Source: Candidatus Gastranaerophilales bacterium
Lineage (GTDB): Bacteria; Cyanobacteriota; Vampirovibrionia; Gastranaerophilales; Gastranaerophilaceae
Direction: 5' to 3'
Assembly (NCBI GenBank): GCA_944322945.1
Contig: CALUQN010000016.1
Coordinates: 1-51,313 of the forward strand
DNA: 51,313 nucleotides
Within the stretch, counting starts at the first letter, position 1. Every line of letters starts with the position of its first letter. The notes below the pieces were generated by a model, which saw nothing but the letters and a program-made list of their open reading frames with translations, had not been told where the DNA came from and did not search any database. Of the stretch, positions 16,501 through 25,510 are shown one piece after another. A program made the position numbers and the translations under genes.

Positions 16501-17418
16501 TTACACCTTGCCTTTTGTTGAGTTAATATTTTTTCTTATTGCAATCAGGTTATTAATCTTAAAAATAGTTTTTTTGTCGGAATTTTCATCATTATTGTAA
16601 CCGAGGAGATTTTCAAGATCATTTTTCAGAGTAATAAGATCGTCATATTTTTTAAGCGTACCATCGAGAGTCATAGAAACATCTCCTGTTTCTTCCGACA
16701 CAACAAGACAAGCGGCTTCACTGCACTCAGACATACCGATAGCAGCCCTGTGACGGGTGCCGTATTTCCAGCTGAGTTTAGGATCTTCTGTGAGCGGGAG
16801 CAGAACGCCTGCTGCAACAATTTTGTCACCGTTAATAACAACAGCGCCGTCGTGCAGCGGGGTATTCGGGTGAAAAATTGTCAAAATCAATTCAGTAGAG
16901 ACATCCGCGTTTAACTTTGTTCCGACGTCGGAATAAGATGTTGCGGCATTATCTTTATCAAAAACTATCAAAGCACCGGTATGGGTTTTTGAAAGATATT
17001 TAACGGATTCAATAAGCTCTTTGACAACATCAATTGAATCGTCTTTTTTAGTATTGCTATGCCCGCCGGAAAAAGCACGGCTGATAAAATCAACCTGACC
17101 GAGAAAGCCTAAAAATTTTCTAAGCTCAGGCTGGAATATAACAATTAAACTCAATGCAATCAGGGTTACTATTGATTTTAAGAAAACACCGATGATTTTC
17201 AAGTCAAATCTGATAAGAATTTCGCTGAAAATCCACAAAAATACAAGGAAAAAAGCACCTTTAACAAATTTTTCCGACTGCGTATCTTTGATAAACTTGC
17301 GGTAAATCGCATACAAAACAGCAACGATGATAGATATTTCAATCAAATTTGTCCAGCTAAATGTCAAATCCATAGCTGCAAACTGACTTTGAATGTAAGC
17401 TAAAATCGTATCTATCAT
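16501..17418 (-). CDS. cdaA: Diadenylate cyclase CdaA (DacA)
   Basis: Makes c-di-AMP from two ATP. The 305 aa hold three N-terminal membrane helices (about 25-105), a linker, and the DisA_N catalytic domain with D190-G191-A192 (LHDGAVVING) and the RHRAAIGMSE motif, both needed for ATP binding. The C-terminal tail is longer than in some CdaA proteins and basic. Its ATG overlaps the lysA stop by four bases, and yitT follows at once. Usual partners cdaR and glmM are not next to it. The degrading enzyme PgpH is in the same window. Confidence 0.96.
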   Translation of the reverse strand: MIDTILAYIQSQFAAMDLTFSWTNLIEISIIVAVLYAIYRKFIKDTQSEKFVKGAFFLVFLWIFSEILIRFDLKIIGVFLKSIVTLIALSLIVIFQPELRKFLGFLGQVDFISRAFSGGHSNTKKDDSIDVVKELIESVKYLSKTHTGALIVFDKDNAATSYSDVGTKLNADVSTELILTIFHPNTPLHDGAVVINGDKIVAAGVLLPLTEDPKLSWKYGTRHRAAIGMSECSEAACLVVSEETGDVSMTLDGTLKKYDDLITLKNDLENLLGYNNDENSDKKTIFKINNLIAIRKNINSTKGKV

Positions 17419-18752
17419 TTTATTTTCAACCTATCCGGAACTACGTCATGCGAGATAATATCGTCTAATGTCTCTCTATTAATAATCATATCAGATTGAG
17501 AATTATTTACAAGTACCATAGCGGATTTTTGTACACGGTTATAATTTGACGCCATGGAGTAGTTATAAGCACCTGTATTAAATACACAAAGAATATCCCC
17601 CTCCTCCGGAGAAGGCAGGAGTATATCTTTAATCAAGATATCACCGGATTCACAGAATCGCCCGGCGACAGTAACCATTGTATCCGGGCGCATTTCCGGC
17701 TTATTGGCAATGATAGCGCTGTATTCAGCCTGATACATGCTTGGGCGCGGGTTATCAGCCATTCCGCCGTCGACTGCGATATATTTTTTACCTTTCGGCA
17801 CCTGTTTTGAGCTACCTATTGTGTACAATGTAACCCCGGATGTTGAGACGATGCTCCTGCCTGGCTCAATAAACAATGCCGGCGGCTCAATACCGAATTT
17901 TTGAACAGCCGCACTGAGGCTGTTCAATATAACATCGGCAATCTCATAGGTCGAAGGCGGGACATCTTTTTCCGTATATTTTACGCCAAGCCCGCCGCCG
18001 ATATTAATTTCATCAAGTTTGAGCGAAAACTTATCATCAAGTCTTTTAAGCTCTCGCACAAGAATTTCAATTTCATCGTGATAAACTTTTGTTTCAAAAA
18101 TTTGAGAGCCGATATGTGCGTGCAGCCCGTGAAGTTTCAAATTTTTATATTCAGTCAGAACGAGTTCAACAGCACCGTCAATCTGGGTTAAATCAAATCC
18201 GAATTTTGAATCAAGGTGACCTGTTTGGATATATTCGTGGGTATGGCATTCAATTCCCGGAGTAATTCTCAAAAGGATATCAACAGTTTTGTTGTGAGAT
18301 TTTGCAATTTCATCGAGCAGAGAAAGTTCAAAGAAATTATCAACGGAAATTCTGCCAACACCAAGCTCTATAGCAAGAGTAAGCTCGTCAAAAGATTTGT
18401 TGTTACCGTTAAACAGAACTTTTGACATATCAGCGCCTGATTTATAGACAGTATAAATTTCACCGGCAGACACAACATCAAACCCGAACCCTTCTGACGA
18501 CAGAATAGATGAAACAGCCATTGTACAAAGTGATTTTGAGGCAAACATCATGTTAACTTTAGGATATTTGGAAAAAGCCTCCTTGTAGTCTCGGCAAATT
18601 CCGCGCAGTGTTTTCTCGTCTATAACATAAAGCGGAGAGCCATATTTTTCAACCAATTCAACAATATCACACCCGCCTATCTCAAGATTACCGTCACTGT
18701 TAATTTTTGCGGTAACAGGTTTTAAAAGTTGATTTGTTGAATTTTTGTACAT
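17415..18752 (-). CDS. lysA: Diaminopimelate decarboxylase
   Basis: PLP enzyme converting meso-diaminopimelate to lysine, the last step of lysine synthesis. 445 aa, family length. Seen: GSPLYVIDEKTL near the start, the PLP lysine segment MMFASKSLC, HAHIGSQI, the glycine-rich GGGLGVKY phosphate site, EPGRSIV, and the C-terminal catalytic CESGDI and YNYSMAS segments. It is the first gene of the lysA-cdaA-yitT operon and has a good promoter (TTGTGC-17-TACAAT) about 35 bp upstream. Confidence 0.96.
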   Translation of the reverse strand: MYKNSTNQLLKPVTAKINSDGNLEIGGCDIVELVEKYGSPLYVIDEKTLRGICRDYKEAFSKYPKVNMMFASKSLCTMAVSSILSSEGFGFDVVSAGEIYTVYKSGADMSKVLFNGNNKSFDELTLAIELGVGRISVDNFFELSLLDEIAKSHNKTVDILLRITPGIECHTHEYIQTGHLDSKFGFDLTQIDGAVELVLTEYKNLKLHGLHAHIGSQIFETKVYHDEIEILVRELKRLDDKFSLKLDEINIGGGLGVKYTEKDVPPSTYEIADVILNSLSAAVQKFGIEPPALFIEPGRSIVSTSGVTLYTIGSSKQVPKGKKYIAVDGGMADNPRPSMYQAEYSAIIANKPEMRPDTMVTVAGRFCESGDILIKDILLPSPEEGDILCVFNTGAYNYSMASNYNRVQKSAMVLVNNSQSDMIINRETLDDIISHDVVPDRLKIK

Positions 18753-18787
18753 TAAACGCCCCTGAATGCTCTGTCTCTTACACTTTT

Positions 18788-18816
18788 ATTGTAACATAAT
18801 TAATCTGATAGCACAA
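18788..18816 (-). promoter_or_regulatory. Promoter of the lysA-cdaA-yitT operon
   Basis: Minus-strand TTGTGC (18811-18816) and TACAAT (18788-18793), spacer 17 bp. The -35 lies inside the 3' end of the upstream prenyltransferase gene. No riboswitch-sized leader exists between it and lysA. Confidence 0.55.
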
Positions 18817-19738
18817 TGGCTAAAGCCGCAAAAAATGAAAAATAAATCATTAAATTTCTTGCCAGAAACAACCGTTGATGAAAAGCCGGAATATTTGTTT
18901 TTTCCATAGGAAAATTAAAAAATGAAAGCTTTGGCAAAGAGTATTTATCAATATTATAAGAATATATCGCGCCGTAAAGCTGTACAGCATAAGGTACAGT
19001 CAGCAGAGTAAGCAAAAAATAATAATTTTTACTCAAAAAAACAATCACCGCAGACAGAAAATACCCGATAAAAAAGAGCACACTCAAGAATTTCAATGCT
19101 CTAGATTTAGAACCAAATCGCCTGCAAAAAGTCATTTTGCAAGCGGCTTCATCCCCGTCATAATCAAGAAGAGTATGAACATAAAGCAAAATTACAGTAA
19201 AAATTACCACAGCAAAAGAAAGCAGCAGGACAAAGCCGGAAAATTCACCGCACATAACAAAATAAACCCCTTCAAAAAGCAAAGGACCGAAAGCCGTCCC
19301 GACCGCAAATTCACTCAATCCGCGCGACGACAAAAAGGGATACAAAAGCACAATTAGCCCGCCGGCAGCTGCAAGGAGAGGGACTATAATTCCGCATCTT
19401 AAAGTCAAAAAAATTCCGCAAATAGCTGCAATAAAAAGAAACGCCACTACAACAGCCAAAAGTTCTTGTACACACGATTCTCCAGAGCGTATATAGGAAC
19501 ACTTAGACTCCGGTGCGCCTTCAAAACCGCAAACCGAAAGTTTTTTATAATCGACATAATCATCAAAAAGGTTTGTAGCCAAGTGTGCAAAAGAAATTCC
19601 GACAAGAGCAACAACTCCGTTAATGACATCGCCTCCGCATTTTAGTGCATACAAAAAAACAACAAGCCACGACATTAAAGTCATTGGCAGCGAAAACAAT
19701 CTGGAATTATTCAGCCAGAAAATTATGCGTTTTATCAC
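18800..19738 (-). CDS. UbiA superfamily prenyltransferase
   Basis: Integral-membrane enzyme that transfers a prenyl chain to an aromatic or other acceptor. 312 aa with eight to nine hydrophobic segments. The first Asp-rich motif is NLFDDYVDY (about residues 61-69) and the second is DYDGDEA (about 190-196), both metal-diphosphate sites. The first motif resembles MenA-type enzymes, so a role in quinone synthesis is possible, but the linked genes (ROK kinase, NanE) do not support or exclude it. Its ATG overlaps the end of the preceding 72-aa gene by four bases. Confidence 0.85.
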   Translation of the reverse strand: MIKRIIFWLNNSRLFSLPMTLMSWLVVFLYALKCGGDVINGVVALVGISFAHLATNLFDDYVDYKKLSVCGFEGAPESKCSYIRSGESCVQELLAVVVAFLFIAAICGIFLTLRCGIIVPLLAAAGGLIVLLYPFLSSRGLSEFAVGTAFGPLLFEGVYFVMCGEFSGFVLLLSFAVVIFTVILLYVHTLLDYDGDEAACKMTFCRRFGSKSRALKFLSVLFFIGYFLSAVIVFLSKNYYFLLTLLTVPYAVQLYGAIYSYNIDKYSLPKLSFFNFPMEKTNIPAFHQRLFLARNLMIYFSFFAALAIVLSD

Positions 19739-19953
19739 TTTAAAATACCTCTAAGCCCAAGAACAGCCTCGTAACTTGCGCCGGCCTCAAGGATTTCTTC
19801 AGCAGTAAGCCCAAAAAGCGTCACAAGCCCGACTACATCATTTTCGCCGCGTTTGAGCATTTTGACAACAGCCAGCACGGCATCTTCACGGGTTAAACTT
19901 GAAAACTGATCGTTTATCCCGAGGTGTAAACTTCTTTTCTTAGCCTTACCCAT
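19735..19953 (-). CDS. Small conserved-looking helical protein, 72 aa
   Basis: Not recognised. The start is the ATG at 19953, inside the end of the ROK gene, because GGAGG lies ten bases upstream; the longer open frame to 19986 lacks one. The N-terminus is basic (MGKAKKRS), the rest forms three to four short helices (REDAVLAVVKMLKRGEN, VVGLVTLFGLTAEEILEAG, YEAVLGLRGIL). The helical pattern recalls small winged-helix or HTH-like folds, but no family can be named. It is locked between ROK and ubiA genes by overlaps on both sides, which argues it is a real gene. Confidence 0.75.
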   Translation of the reverse strand: MGKAKKRSLHLGINDQFSSLTREDAVLAVVKMLKRGENDVVGLVTLFGLTAEEILEAGASYEAVLGLRGILK

Positions 19954-20827
19954 TGTGTACAGCCTCCAGTGCCAGCAGCGCGGCACCTATCATGCCGGAG
20001 TAATTTCCGGCTTCCGCCTTTTTCACAACGGTCGGAGTTGTGACAATCTGAGAATTAACCTCCCTCGTCAGGTAATCCGTATCTACAAATTCCGCAAGTG
20101 AACCGGAAAGCACGATAACAGACGGGTCAAAAATATTTGCAAGCCCGACAAGCCCGAGCATTATATCATCCTGCCAGCGTCTGAAAATCTTTGTCATAAG
20201 CGCATCGCCTTTTTGCATACCGCCAATGACATCATAAGTTGTAATCTCAGGATTACCGGAAATTTCTTCCGCAGTAATTTTAAGCCCCTTGCCGGAAGCG
20301 TAAATCTCAAAACAGTCATAAGCGCCGCAGGTGCATTTTCTGTGGTTATCCATACGCATCTTAAAGTGCATTTCGCCAGCGGCACCGTTTTCACCCTTCA
20401 TAAGCCTATTATCAACAATAATCCCGCCGCCGACACCTGTTCCGAGAGTAATCATCACTGAATTTGCAAACCCTTTTGAAGCTCCTATCACATGTTCTGC
20501 CCAGGCTGCGCAATTTGCATCATTTTCAACATAAACTTTTTTCGTGCTCAATGCAGGAAAACTCATTGTCGGATAACCTTTTGCAATATTACCTGTTGAA
20601 CCCAAAATTCCGGTGTTAGCGTTATTCACCGAACCACAGGTCGAAAATGCTATCACATCGACATCATTTTCGTATTTGCTTATTATACATTTAAATAAAG
20701 CCTTAATCTCATCAAAAGTTGCCGGTGTATGGTGCTTTTCAACATCAGTCAAAATTTCACCGGCTTCATTAATAATCGCACTATAAATTTTTGTTCCGCC
20801 GACATCAATTGCTAAAGCTTTTTTCAT
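19946..20827 (-). CDS. ROK family sugar kinase, probably N-acetylmannosamine kinase or glucokinase
   Basis: 293 aa from the ATG at 20827; the frame is open upstream but the ROK fold begins right here (MKKALAIDVGGTKIYSA, phosphate-1 motif). Further marks are ENDANCAAWAEH, the catalytic/phosphate segment TLGTGVGGGI, the sugar-site GEMHF, the zinc motif HRKCTCGAYDCFE, and a C-terminal VVLSGSLAE. The ATG shares its first base with the stop of nanE (TAATG), so the two are coupled. Adjacency to nanE suggests it phosphorylates ManNAc (NanK role); glucokinase is the alternative. Confidence 0.9.
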   Translation of the reverse strand: MKKALAIDVGGTKIYSAIINEAGEILTDVEKHHTPATFDEIKALFKCIISKYENDVDVIAFSTCGSVNNANTGILGSTGNIAKGYPTMSFPALSTKKVYVENDANCAAWAEHVIGASKGFANSVMITLGTGVGGGIIVDNRLMKGENGAAGEMHFKMRMDNHRKCTCGAYDCFEIYASGKGLKITAEEISGNPEITTYDVIGGMQKGDALMTKIFRRWQDDIMLGLVGLANIFDPSVIVLSGSLAEFVDTDYLTREVNSQIVTTPTVVKKAEAGNYSGMIGAALLALEAVHNG

Positions 20828-21516
20828 TATTTGTTGTTCCTCTGGACAAATCTTTTTGTAATCAACTGCGGACGGGTAATAGCTGAACCGATAACTACAC
20901 AATGCGCTCCGAGCTCAAAAGCTCTGTCAACCTGTTCAGGCTCCCAGATACGTCCTTCAAGTACGACTGGTTTATTTGTTTCTTTGACAAGATTTTCAAG
21001 CAGCTCAAAATCCGGCCCATCAGAAGTTAAAGGTGAAAACTGCGTATATCCTGATAATGTTGTTGACAAAATATCAGCCCCGAGGCTTGCTGCGTTTACA
21101 CCCTCTTCAACAGTTGAAATATCTGCCATCGAAACCCGTTTATTAATTTTGACATACTTAATCAATTCTTCAAGCTTGCTTCCATCAGGACGCGGACGCA
21201 TAGTTCCGTCAAAAGCAATCACGTCAGCACCTGCATTCACAAGCTCAACAACCTCTTTTATCCCCGGCGTTATATAGACAATTTCTTTCCAGTTTGCTGG
21301 AATAACATCCGGTTTTGTGAGTCCGATGACAGGAATATCAAACAAATGTTTCGCGTTCTTAACATCTCTGACTCCGGCAACCCTGAGTCCGCCGGCTCCG
21401 CCTTTGGTCACTGATTTCATCATCGCAACCATACATTTTTCAAGATACAAAGGCTCAGACGGCATTGCCTGCACCGATACCACAACCTTATTTTTTAATC
21501 TGTTTATTATACTCAT
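20827..21516 (-). CDS. nanE: N-acetylmannosamine-6-phosphate 2-epimerase NanE
   Basis: TIM-barrel epimerase turning ManNAc-6-P into GlcNAc-6-P in sialic acid and amino-sugar use. 229 aa, family length. Motifs seen: KGGAGGLRVAG, IGLTKPD, ITPGIKEV, ADVIAFDGTMRPRPDG (catalytic lysine region and Asp), ADISTVEEG, TTLSGYT, VVLEGRIWEPEQ and CVVIGSAITRP. No sialate lyase or transporter is nearby, so the source of ManNAc is unknown. No ribosome site precedes the ATG; a TATAAT box lies only six bases before it, so a leaderless message is possible. Confidence 0.95.
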   Translation of the reverse strand: MSIINRLKNKVVVSVQAMPSEPLYLEKCMVAMMKSVTKGGAGGLRVAGVRDVKNAKHLFDIPVIGLTKPDVIPANWKEIVYITPGIKEVVELVNAGADVIAFDGTMRPRPDGSKLEELIKYVKINKRVSMADISTVEEGVNAASLGADILSTTLSGYTQFSPLTSDGPDFELLENLVKETNKPVVLEGRIWEPEQVDRAFELGAHCVVIGSAITRPQLITKRFVQRNNK

Positions 21517-21522
21517 AACTTA

Positions 21523-21555
21523 ATTATAACTGAAATAAAGAAATCATGATATAAT
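21523..21555. promoter_or_regulatory. Divergent -10 elements between nanE and the M16 peptidase
   Basis: Plus strand: extended -10 TGA-TATAAT at 21547-21555, 28 bp before the peptidase ATG, with AGAGG as ribosome site. Minus strand: TATAAT at 21523-21528, six bases before the nanE ATG. No clear -35 is seen for either. Confidence 0.5.
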
Positions 21556-21583
21556 ACAAATAAAAAAGAAGAGGTTTTGTTAC

Positions 21584-22915
21584 ATGAAAAAAAGTTTGAT
21601 AAAATATCCGTTCCTGACAGAAGATGTTGAAATATACGAAAGAGATAACGGGCATAAAATAGTTCTTGCACACAAAGAAGGCGAGCTTGCAAACGTCAGC
21701 ACATGGGTAAAAACAGGCTCAATAAATGAAAATGACAAAATTAACGGTATCTCCCATTTTCTTGAGCACCTTATGTTCAAAGGGACGCATAAACATAAAG
21801 CCGGCGAGTTTGACAGAATTCTTGAGGCTAAAGGCGCAATCGTCAATGCTGCGACCTGGAAAGATTATACATTCTACTATGTAACATTACCTGAAGGAGA
21901 AAATTCCCAAAATCTCTATGACGCAATAGATTTGCATGCAGATATGATGATTGACCCTGTTCTGCCGGAAGAAGAAATCGGTGCGCCGTTTGATATGAAT
22001 GACAAAACCGTCACAGACAAACGTGAACGCCATGTCGTTATTGAAGAAATACGGATGAGAAAAGATCAACCGTGGACAAAAGTATACAACACCTGCAACT
22101 ACAATATGTATACAAAACACCCGTATAAACGCGACGTAATCGGCACACCGGAAATAATTTCAGGGGTAACGCAGGCTGAAATCATGGATTACTACAAAAC
22201 GTTCTATTCTCCGGAAAATATGACAACTATCATCGTCGGAGACTATGACAAAGAAGAAGTTCTGAAACGCGTGGAAAACGGCTTTAACTTTAACGGACGT
22301 CCGAATGCACCCCATACAGTGAGAGAAATTGATTCTCCTGTTGCGGAAACTAAATACATTGAAGAAAAAGCCCACGTTAATACAGGCTATATGATGATTG
22401 GCTGGCTCGGTCCTAAGGCAAGTGACCTTAAAAATACAATCAAACTTGACTTAATCAGCATAATTCTCGGCGACGGAACCAGCTCAAGACTCTACAGTAA
22501 CCTCATAGAAAAACAGCCCGAACCAATATTCAATATGGCTGATGCTGAGCATTACCAGTTTAAAGACGGCAACAATTTCTTTATTCAGGCAAACTTTAAG
22601 GCTGAATGCAAAGATAAATGCCTGCAACTTGTAAAAGACGAAATCACCAACCTTTTAGATAACAGAATTACTTCTGAAGAACTCGCAAAAGCAAAGAAAA
22701 AAACAAAATCAAAATTTGCCTTTGCGGCAGAAACTGTATCCGAAATAGGGGAAACTATCGGGTACTATATGACTGTCTGTGAAGACCTGAAACTTGTCGA
22801 AGACTATCTGAAAGACCTGGAAGAAATAACCATTGAGGATTTGGAAGATACAATAAGAGAATATTTATCTCTGAATAACGCGGTTATCTCCATACTATTG
22901 CCTGAAAAAATATAA
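21584..22915 (+). CDS. M16 family zinc peptidase
   Basis: Clan ME metallopeptidase of 443 aa, of the processing-peptidase type (two homologous domains). The inverted zinc motif is H58-FL-E61-H62 in SHFLEHLMFKGT, and the distal Glu ligand is in VVIEEI (E154/E155). Between them, after LPEEE, sits an insertion of roughly 16 residues (IGAPFDMNDKTVTDKR) that I do not recall in usual members. The R/Y pair region of the second domain appears as DGTSSRLYSNLIEK. No signal peptide, so cytosolic. Only one M16 gene is seen here, while many bacteria have a tandem pair. A hairpin terminator follows. Confidence 0.94.
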   Translation: MKKSLIKYPFLTEDVEIYERDNGHKIVLAHKEGELANVSTWVKTGSINENDKINGISHFLEHLMFKGTHKHKAGEFDRILEAKGAIVNAATWKDYTFYYVTLPEGENSQNLYDAIDLHADMMIDPVLPEEEIGAPFDMNDKTVTDKRERHVVIEEIRMRKDQPWTKVYNTCNYNMYTKHPYKRDVIGTPEIISGVTQAEIMDYYKTFYSPENMTTIIVGDYDKEEVLKRVENGFNFNGRPNAPHTVREIDSPVAETKYIEEKAHVNTGYMMIGWLGPKASDLKNTIKLDLISIILGDGTSSRLYSNLIEKQPEPIFNMADAEHYQFKDGNNFFIQANFKAECKDKCLQLVKDEITNLLDNRITSEELAKAKKKTKSKFAFAAETVSEIGETIGYYMTVCEDLKLVEDYLKDLEEITIEDLEDTIREYLSLNNAVISILLPEKI

Positions 22916-22938
22916 ACATTTTTGATTGATTACAAACA

Positions 22939-22982
22939 AAACCGTCCTGCTAAAAATTTTCTTACAGGACGGTTTATAAATT
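22939..22982. terminator. Rho-independent terminator between convergent genes
   Basis: AAACCGTCCTG (22939-22949) / CAGGACGGTTT (22965-22975), perfect 11-bp stem, with A/T-rich flanks on both sides. Serves the M16 gene and the convergent ArnT-like gene. Confidence 0.85.
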
Positions 22983-22997
22983 TTTATACTTATGTTT

Positions 22998-24464
22998 TTA
23001 CGGCTCCGCGTAAATTGTATATTTGTCGCCTTCTTTGATTTTTATAAGATGTTTCATCAATTCGTTCTTGTATGCGTCATTTTTTATATGAGAATTTTTC
23101 ATAATCACATAACAATCATTATCAAAATCAAGTTTTTCATCCAGCGCCTCAAAATCTCGGCGGGTAATAAAATCAACTTTTTCTCTATAATTAATCAGTA
23201 CGCTTGGTTTGACAGGCATATCAAATGTAACAAGTTTTTTGTTATCCTCTTGTGCCATTTCAGCATATTCAACAAGCTCATCCATTCCGCCGCTGTATAT
23301 TTTGTCAAACACAATTCCAACCATAATAAAATTAGCCAAAAGTGCAACAATAATAGAAGCGTTAAAATAATCCATCGGCTTTTTCAGGAAAAATAATGCC
23401 GTAAGCATAGAAGCCGCAGGGAACGCCGGCAAAATATAAGTAGGGAGCTTGCCGCTTGCTACACTGAACAACATAAACACAAGTACAAAATATATTGCCG
23501 CAAATAACATCAACTTGCTCTCATTTGAATCAAATGTATAGACCAAAGTTTTTGTATAAATTCTTCTGACAAGGCGTTTTGCTTTTTTAACCAGAAAAAT
23601 TACAAACGGAACAGACCACGGCAAAAAGCCAACCAGAAATACCGGGACAAAATATAAAAACGGTCTTGTTTTCCCGAGTTCCGCGGCGTTAACCAGTCTT
23701 TCGAAATGGTGAAGGATAAAATAATCATAAATAAATCTGTACCCGTAAACCTGATACATATGTATATGCCACGGCAAAATTATAGCCAGAAACACAATTA
23801 TACCAGGAATAATATTCACCGGTCTGAAAATTTCTTTTACATCTCTTGTAATTAATCTATACAGCCCGATAACACCAACAGGTATTACAAATGCCAAAAG
23901 TCCTTTCGCAAGAAAAGCCAGCCCCATGGATACATAAAATCCGAGCCAATATAACTTTTTGTGCTCATCTTTACAAAAGCTTGTCAAAAGTCCGCAATAA
24001 ATTGCCGACGTCAAAAATACGGTAAACGTCATATCCAATATCGCGACGTGCGATAACATCAGGAAAAATACGGTCGAAAGTAAAATCAATGCGCTGTACA
24101 TCCCGAATTTTCTTGAAATAATAGTTTTGCCGACATAATAAGTAAAGAAAGTACAAAATGTAGCAAGCAGTGCCGTCGGAAACCTTACTGCAAATTCGTT
24201 AAATCCAAGATATTTTATAGAAAACGCTGTCAGCCAAAAATATAACGGAGGTTTTTCCGTAAACGGGACACCGTTCAACATTAATATGCTCCAATCGCCG
24301 GAACCTATCAACCCTCTTGACATTACAGCATATCTTGTTTCATCTACATCAACAAGCGGGTATGAGTTCAAGCCCGCAAACAAAAATATCAGGCAAAATA
24401 TCCCGAGAATTACCAAACAAGCAATTTCCGGTTTATTTTGTACAAAATTTTTAATCTTTTCCAT
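22998..24464 (-). CDS. ArnT-like GT-C glycosyltransferase (GT83/GT39)
   Basis: 488 aa with about eleven membrane segments over residues 15-390. The first loop carries VDVDETRYAVMSRG with the acidic catalytic pair, followed by LNGVPFTEKPPLYFWL, the hallmark of ArnT-type enzymes that move a sugar from undecaprenyl phosphate to lipid A or another envelope acceptor. A soluble C-terminal domain of about 100 residues follows. The DPM1/ArnC-like gene 11 bp upstream on the same strand probably makes the lipid-linked donor. The sugar and acceptor are unknown; other arn genes are absent. Confidence 0.9.
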   Translation of the reverse strand: MEKIKNFVQNKPEIACLVILGIFCLIFLFAGLNSYPLVDVDETRYAVMSRGLIGSGDWSILMLNGVPFTEKPPLYFWLTAFSIKYLGFNEFAVRFPTALLATFCTFFTYYVGKTIISRKFGMYSALILLSTVFFLMLSHVAILDMTFTVFLTSAIYCGLLTSFCKDEHKKLYWLGFYVSMGLAFLAKGLLAFVIPVGVIGLYRLITRDVKEIFRPVNIIPGIIVFLAIILPWHIHMYQVYGYRFIYDYFILHHFERLVNAAELGKTRPFLYFVPVFLVGFLPWSVPFVIFLVKKAKRLVRRIYTKTLVYTFDSNESKLMLFAAIYFVLVFMLFSVASGKLPTYILPAFPAASMLTALFFLKKPMDYFNASIIVALLANFIMVGIVFDKIYSGGMDELVEYAEMAQEDNKKLVTFDMPVKPSVLINYREKVDFITRRDFEALDEKLDFDNDCYVIMKNSHIKNDAYKNELMKHLIKIKEGDKYTIYAEP

Positions 24465-24475
24465 AAAATCATCAC

Positions 24476-25393
24476 CTATAAATTAATTTTATCTTTCACT
24501 ATATATAGCGGTCTGTTTTTTGATTCTTCAAAAATTCTTCCGACATATTCACCGATAATTCCAAGCGCAATCATCTGCAATGCTCCGACAAATAAAACAA
24601 CAGAAGATATTACAGATACTGAGCATCTGAAGAAAATACCAGCAGCAAAAGCCGCCGCCGCCATTATAAAAAGTGCAATTCCGGCATCCGTAATAAATTT
24701 GAGAGGCTTAACGGAGAATGAAAAAATTCCGTCAAAGGCAAGCTTCAACATTTTAGACAGCGGATACTTTGTCTCGCCGGCAAATCTTTCGTCTCTGTTA
24801 TAGTATAAAGGAACACTGTCAAACCCGACCCAGGGAACCATACCACGGATAAATCTGTGTTTTTCCGGCATTGATTTTACAGCCTCTGCAACTTCACGAG
24901 TAATTAAACGGAAATCACCGGTATCTGTCGGAATATTTATCTGACACATACTATTCAAGAGTCTGTAAAAAGCATACGCACTAAACTTTTTAAAAAATGT
25001 TTCCGATTTACGCTTCAATCTTTTTCCGTAAACTATATCGTGCCCGCCGTCTTTTAACAGCATATACATATCTTTGATTAACTCCGGCGGATCCTGCAAA
25101 TCAGCGTCAATTATCGCAACATAATCACCTTTTGAATAATCCAATCCGGCAGAAACAGCTATCTGATGTCCGAAATTTCTTGAAAACCCGATAACTTTTA
25201 CAAAAGGATATTTCATTGCAAAACTTTTTAATATATCAAGACTTTTATCTTTTGAGCCGTCATTTACAAATATAAAATTCACCTCAAGCTCATCAATAAG
25301 CAAATTTCTGAGATTAAAAAGCCTCTGTATGGTTTCCGATATACAGGCACATTCATTATAAACAGGCACAATTACATCCAACAACTTTTTCAT
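24476..25393 (-). CDS. Polyprenyl-phosphate glycosyltransferase (GtrB/ArnC-like GT2)
   Basis: 305 aa. The N-terminal GT-A domain has VIVPVYNECACISET, FIFVNDGSKDKSL, GFSRNFGHQIAVSAGL and the metal site DADLQDPPE, then DTGDFRLI and the RFIRGM motif of GtrB-type enzymes. Two C-terminal membrane helices (about 230-255 and 262-285) end in EYVGRIFEESKNRPLYIV. This signature set is typical of bactoprenol glucosyl- or aminoarabinosyl-transferases. GGGAGAGA precedes the ATG. It forms a two-gene unit with the ArnT-like gene. Confidence 0.94.
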   Translation of the reverse strand: MKKLLDVIVPVYNECACISETIQRLFNLRNLLIDELEVNFIFVNDGSKDKSLDILKSFAMKYPFVKVIGFSRNFGHQIAVSAGLDYSKGDYVAIIDADLQDPPELIKDMYMLLKDGGHDIVYGKRLKRKSETFFKKFSAYAFYRLLNSMCQINIPTDTGDFRLITREVAEAVKSMPEKHRFIRGMVPWVGFDSVPLYYNRDERFAGETKYPLSKMLKLAFDGIFSFSVKPLKFITDAGIALFIMAAAAFAAGIFFRCSVSVISSVVLFVGALQMIALGIIGEYVGRIFEESKNRPLYIVKDKINL

Positions 25394-25510
25394 TAGGTTC
25401 TCTCCCTGTAATCACTATTACATAATAAAATAATAGTATACATAAATCAATTTTTTGTTAAGATTTCAAAAAAATAACAAAAAATTTTATTCACAGTTTT
25501 TTTTACTGGT

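Noticed and set aside
24438-24803. Plus-strand ORF of 121 codons opposite the GT2 gene
   Set aside because: Antisense to a well-supported glycosyltransferase, no ribosome site, no domain.
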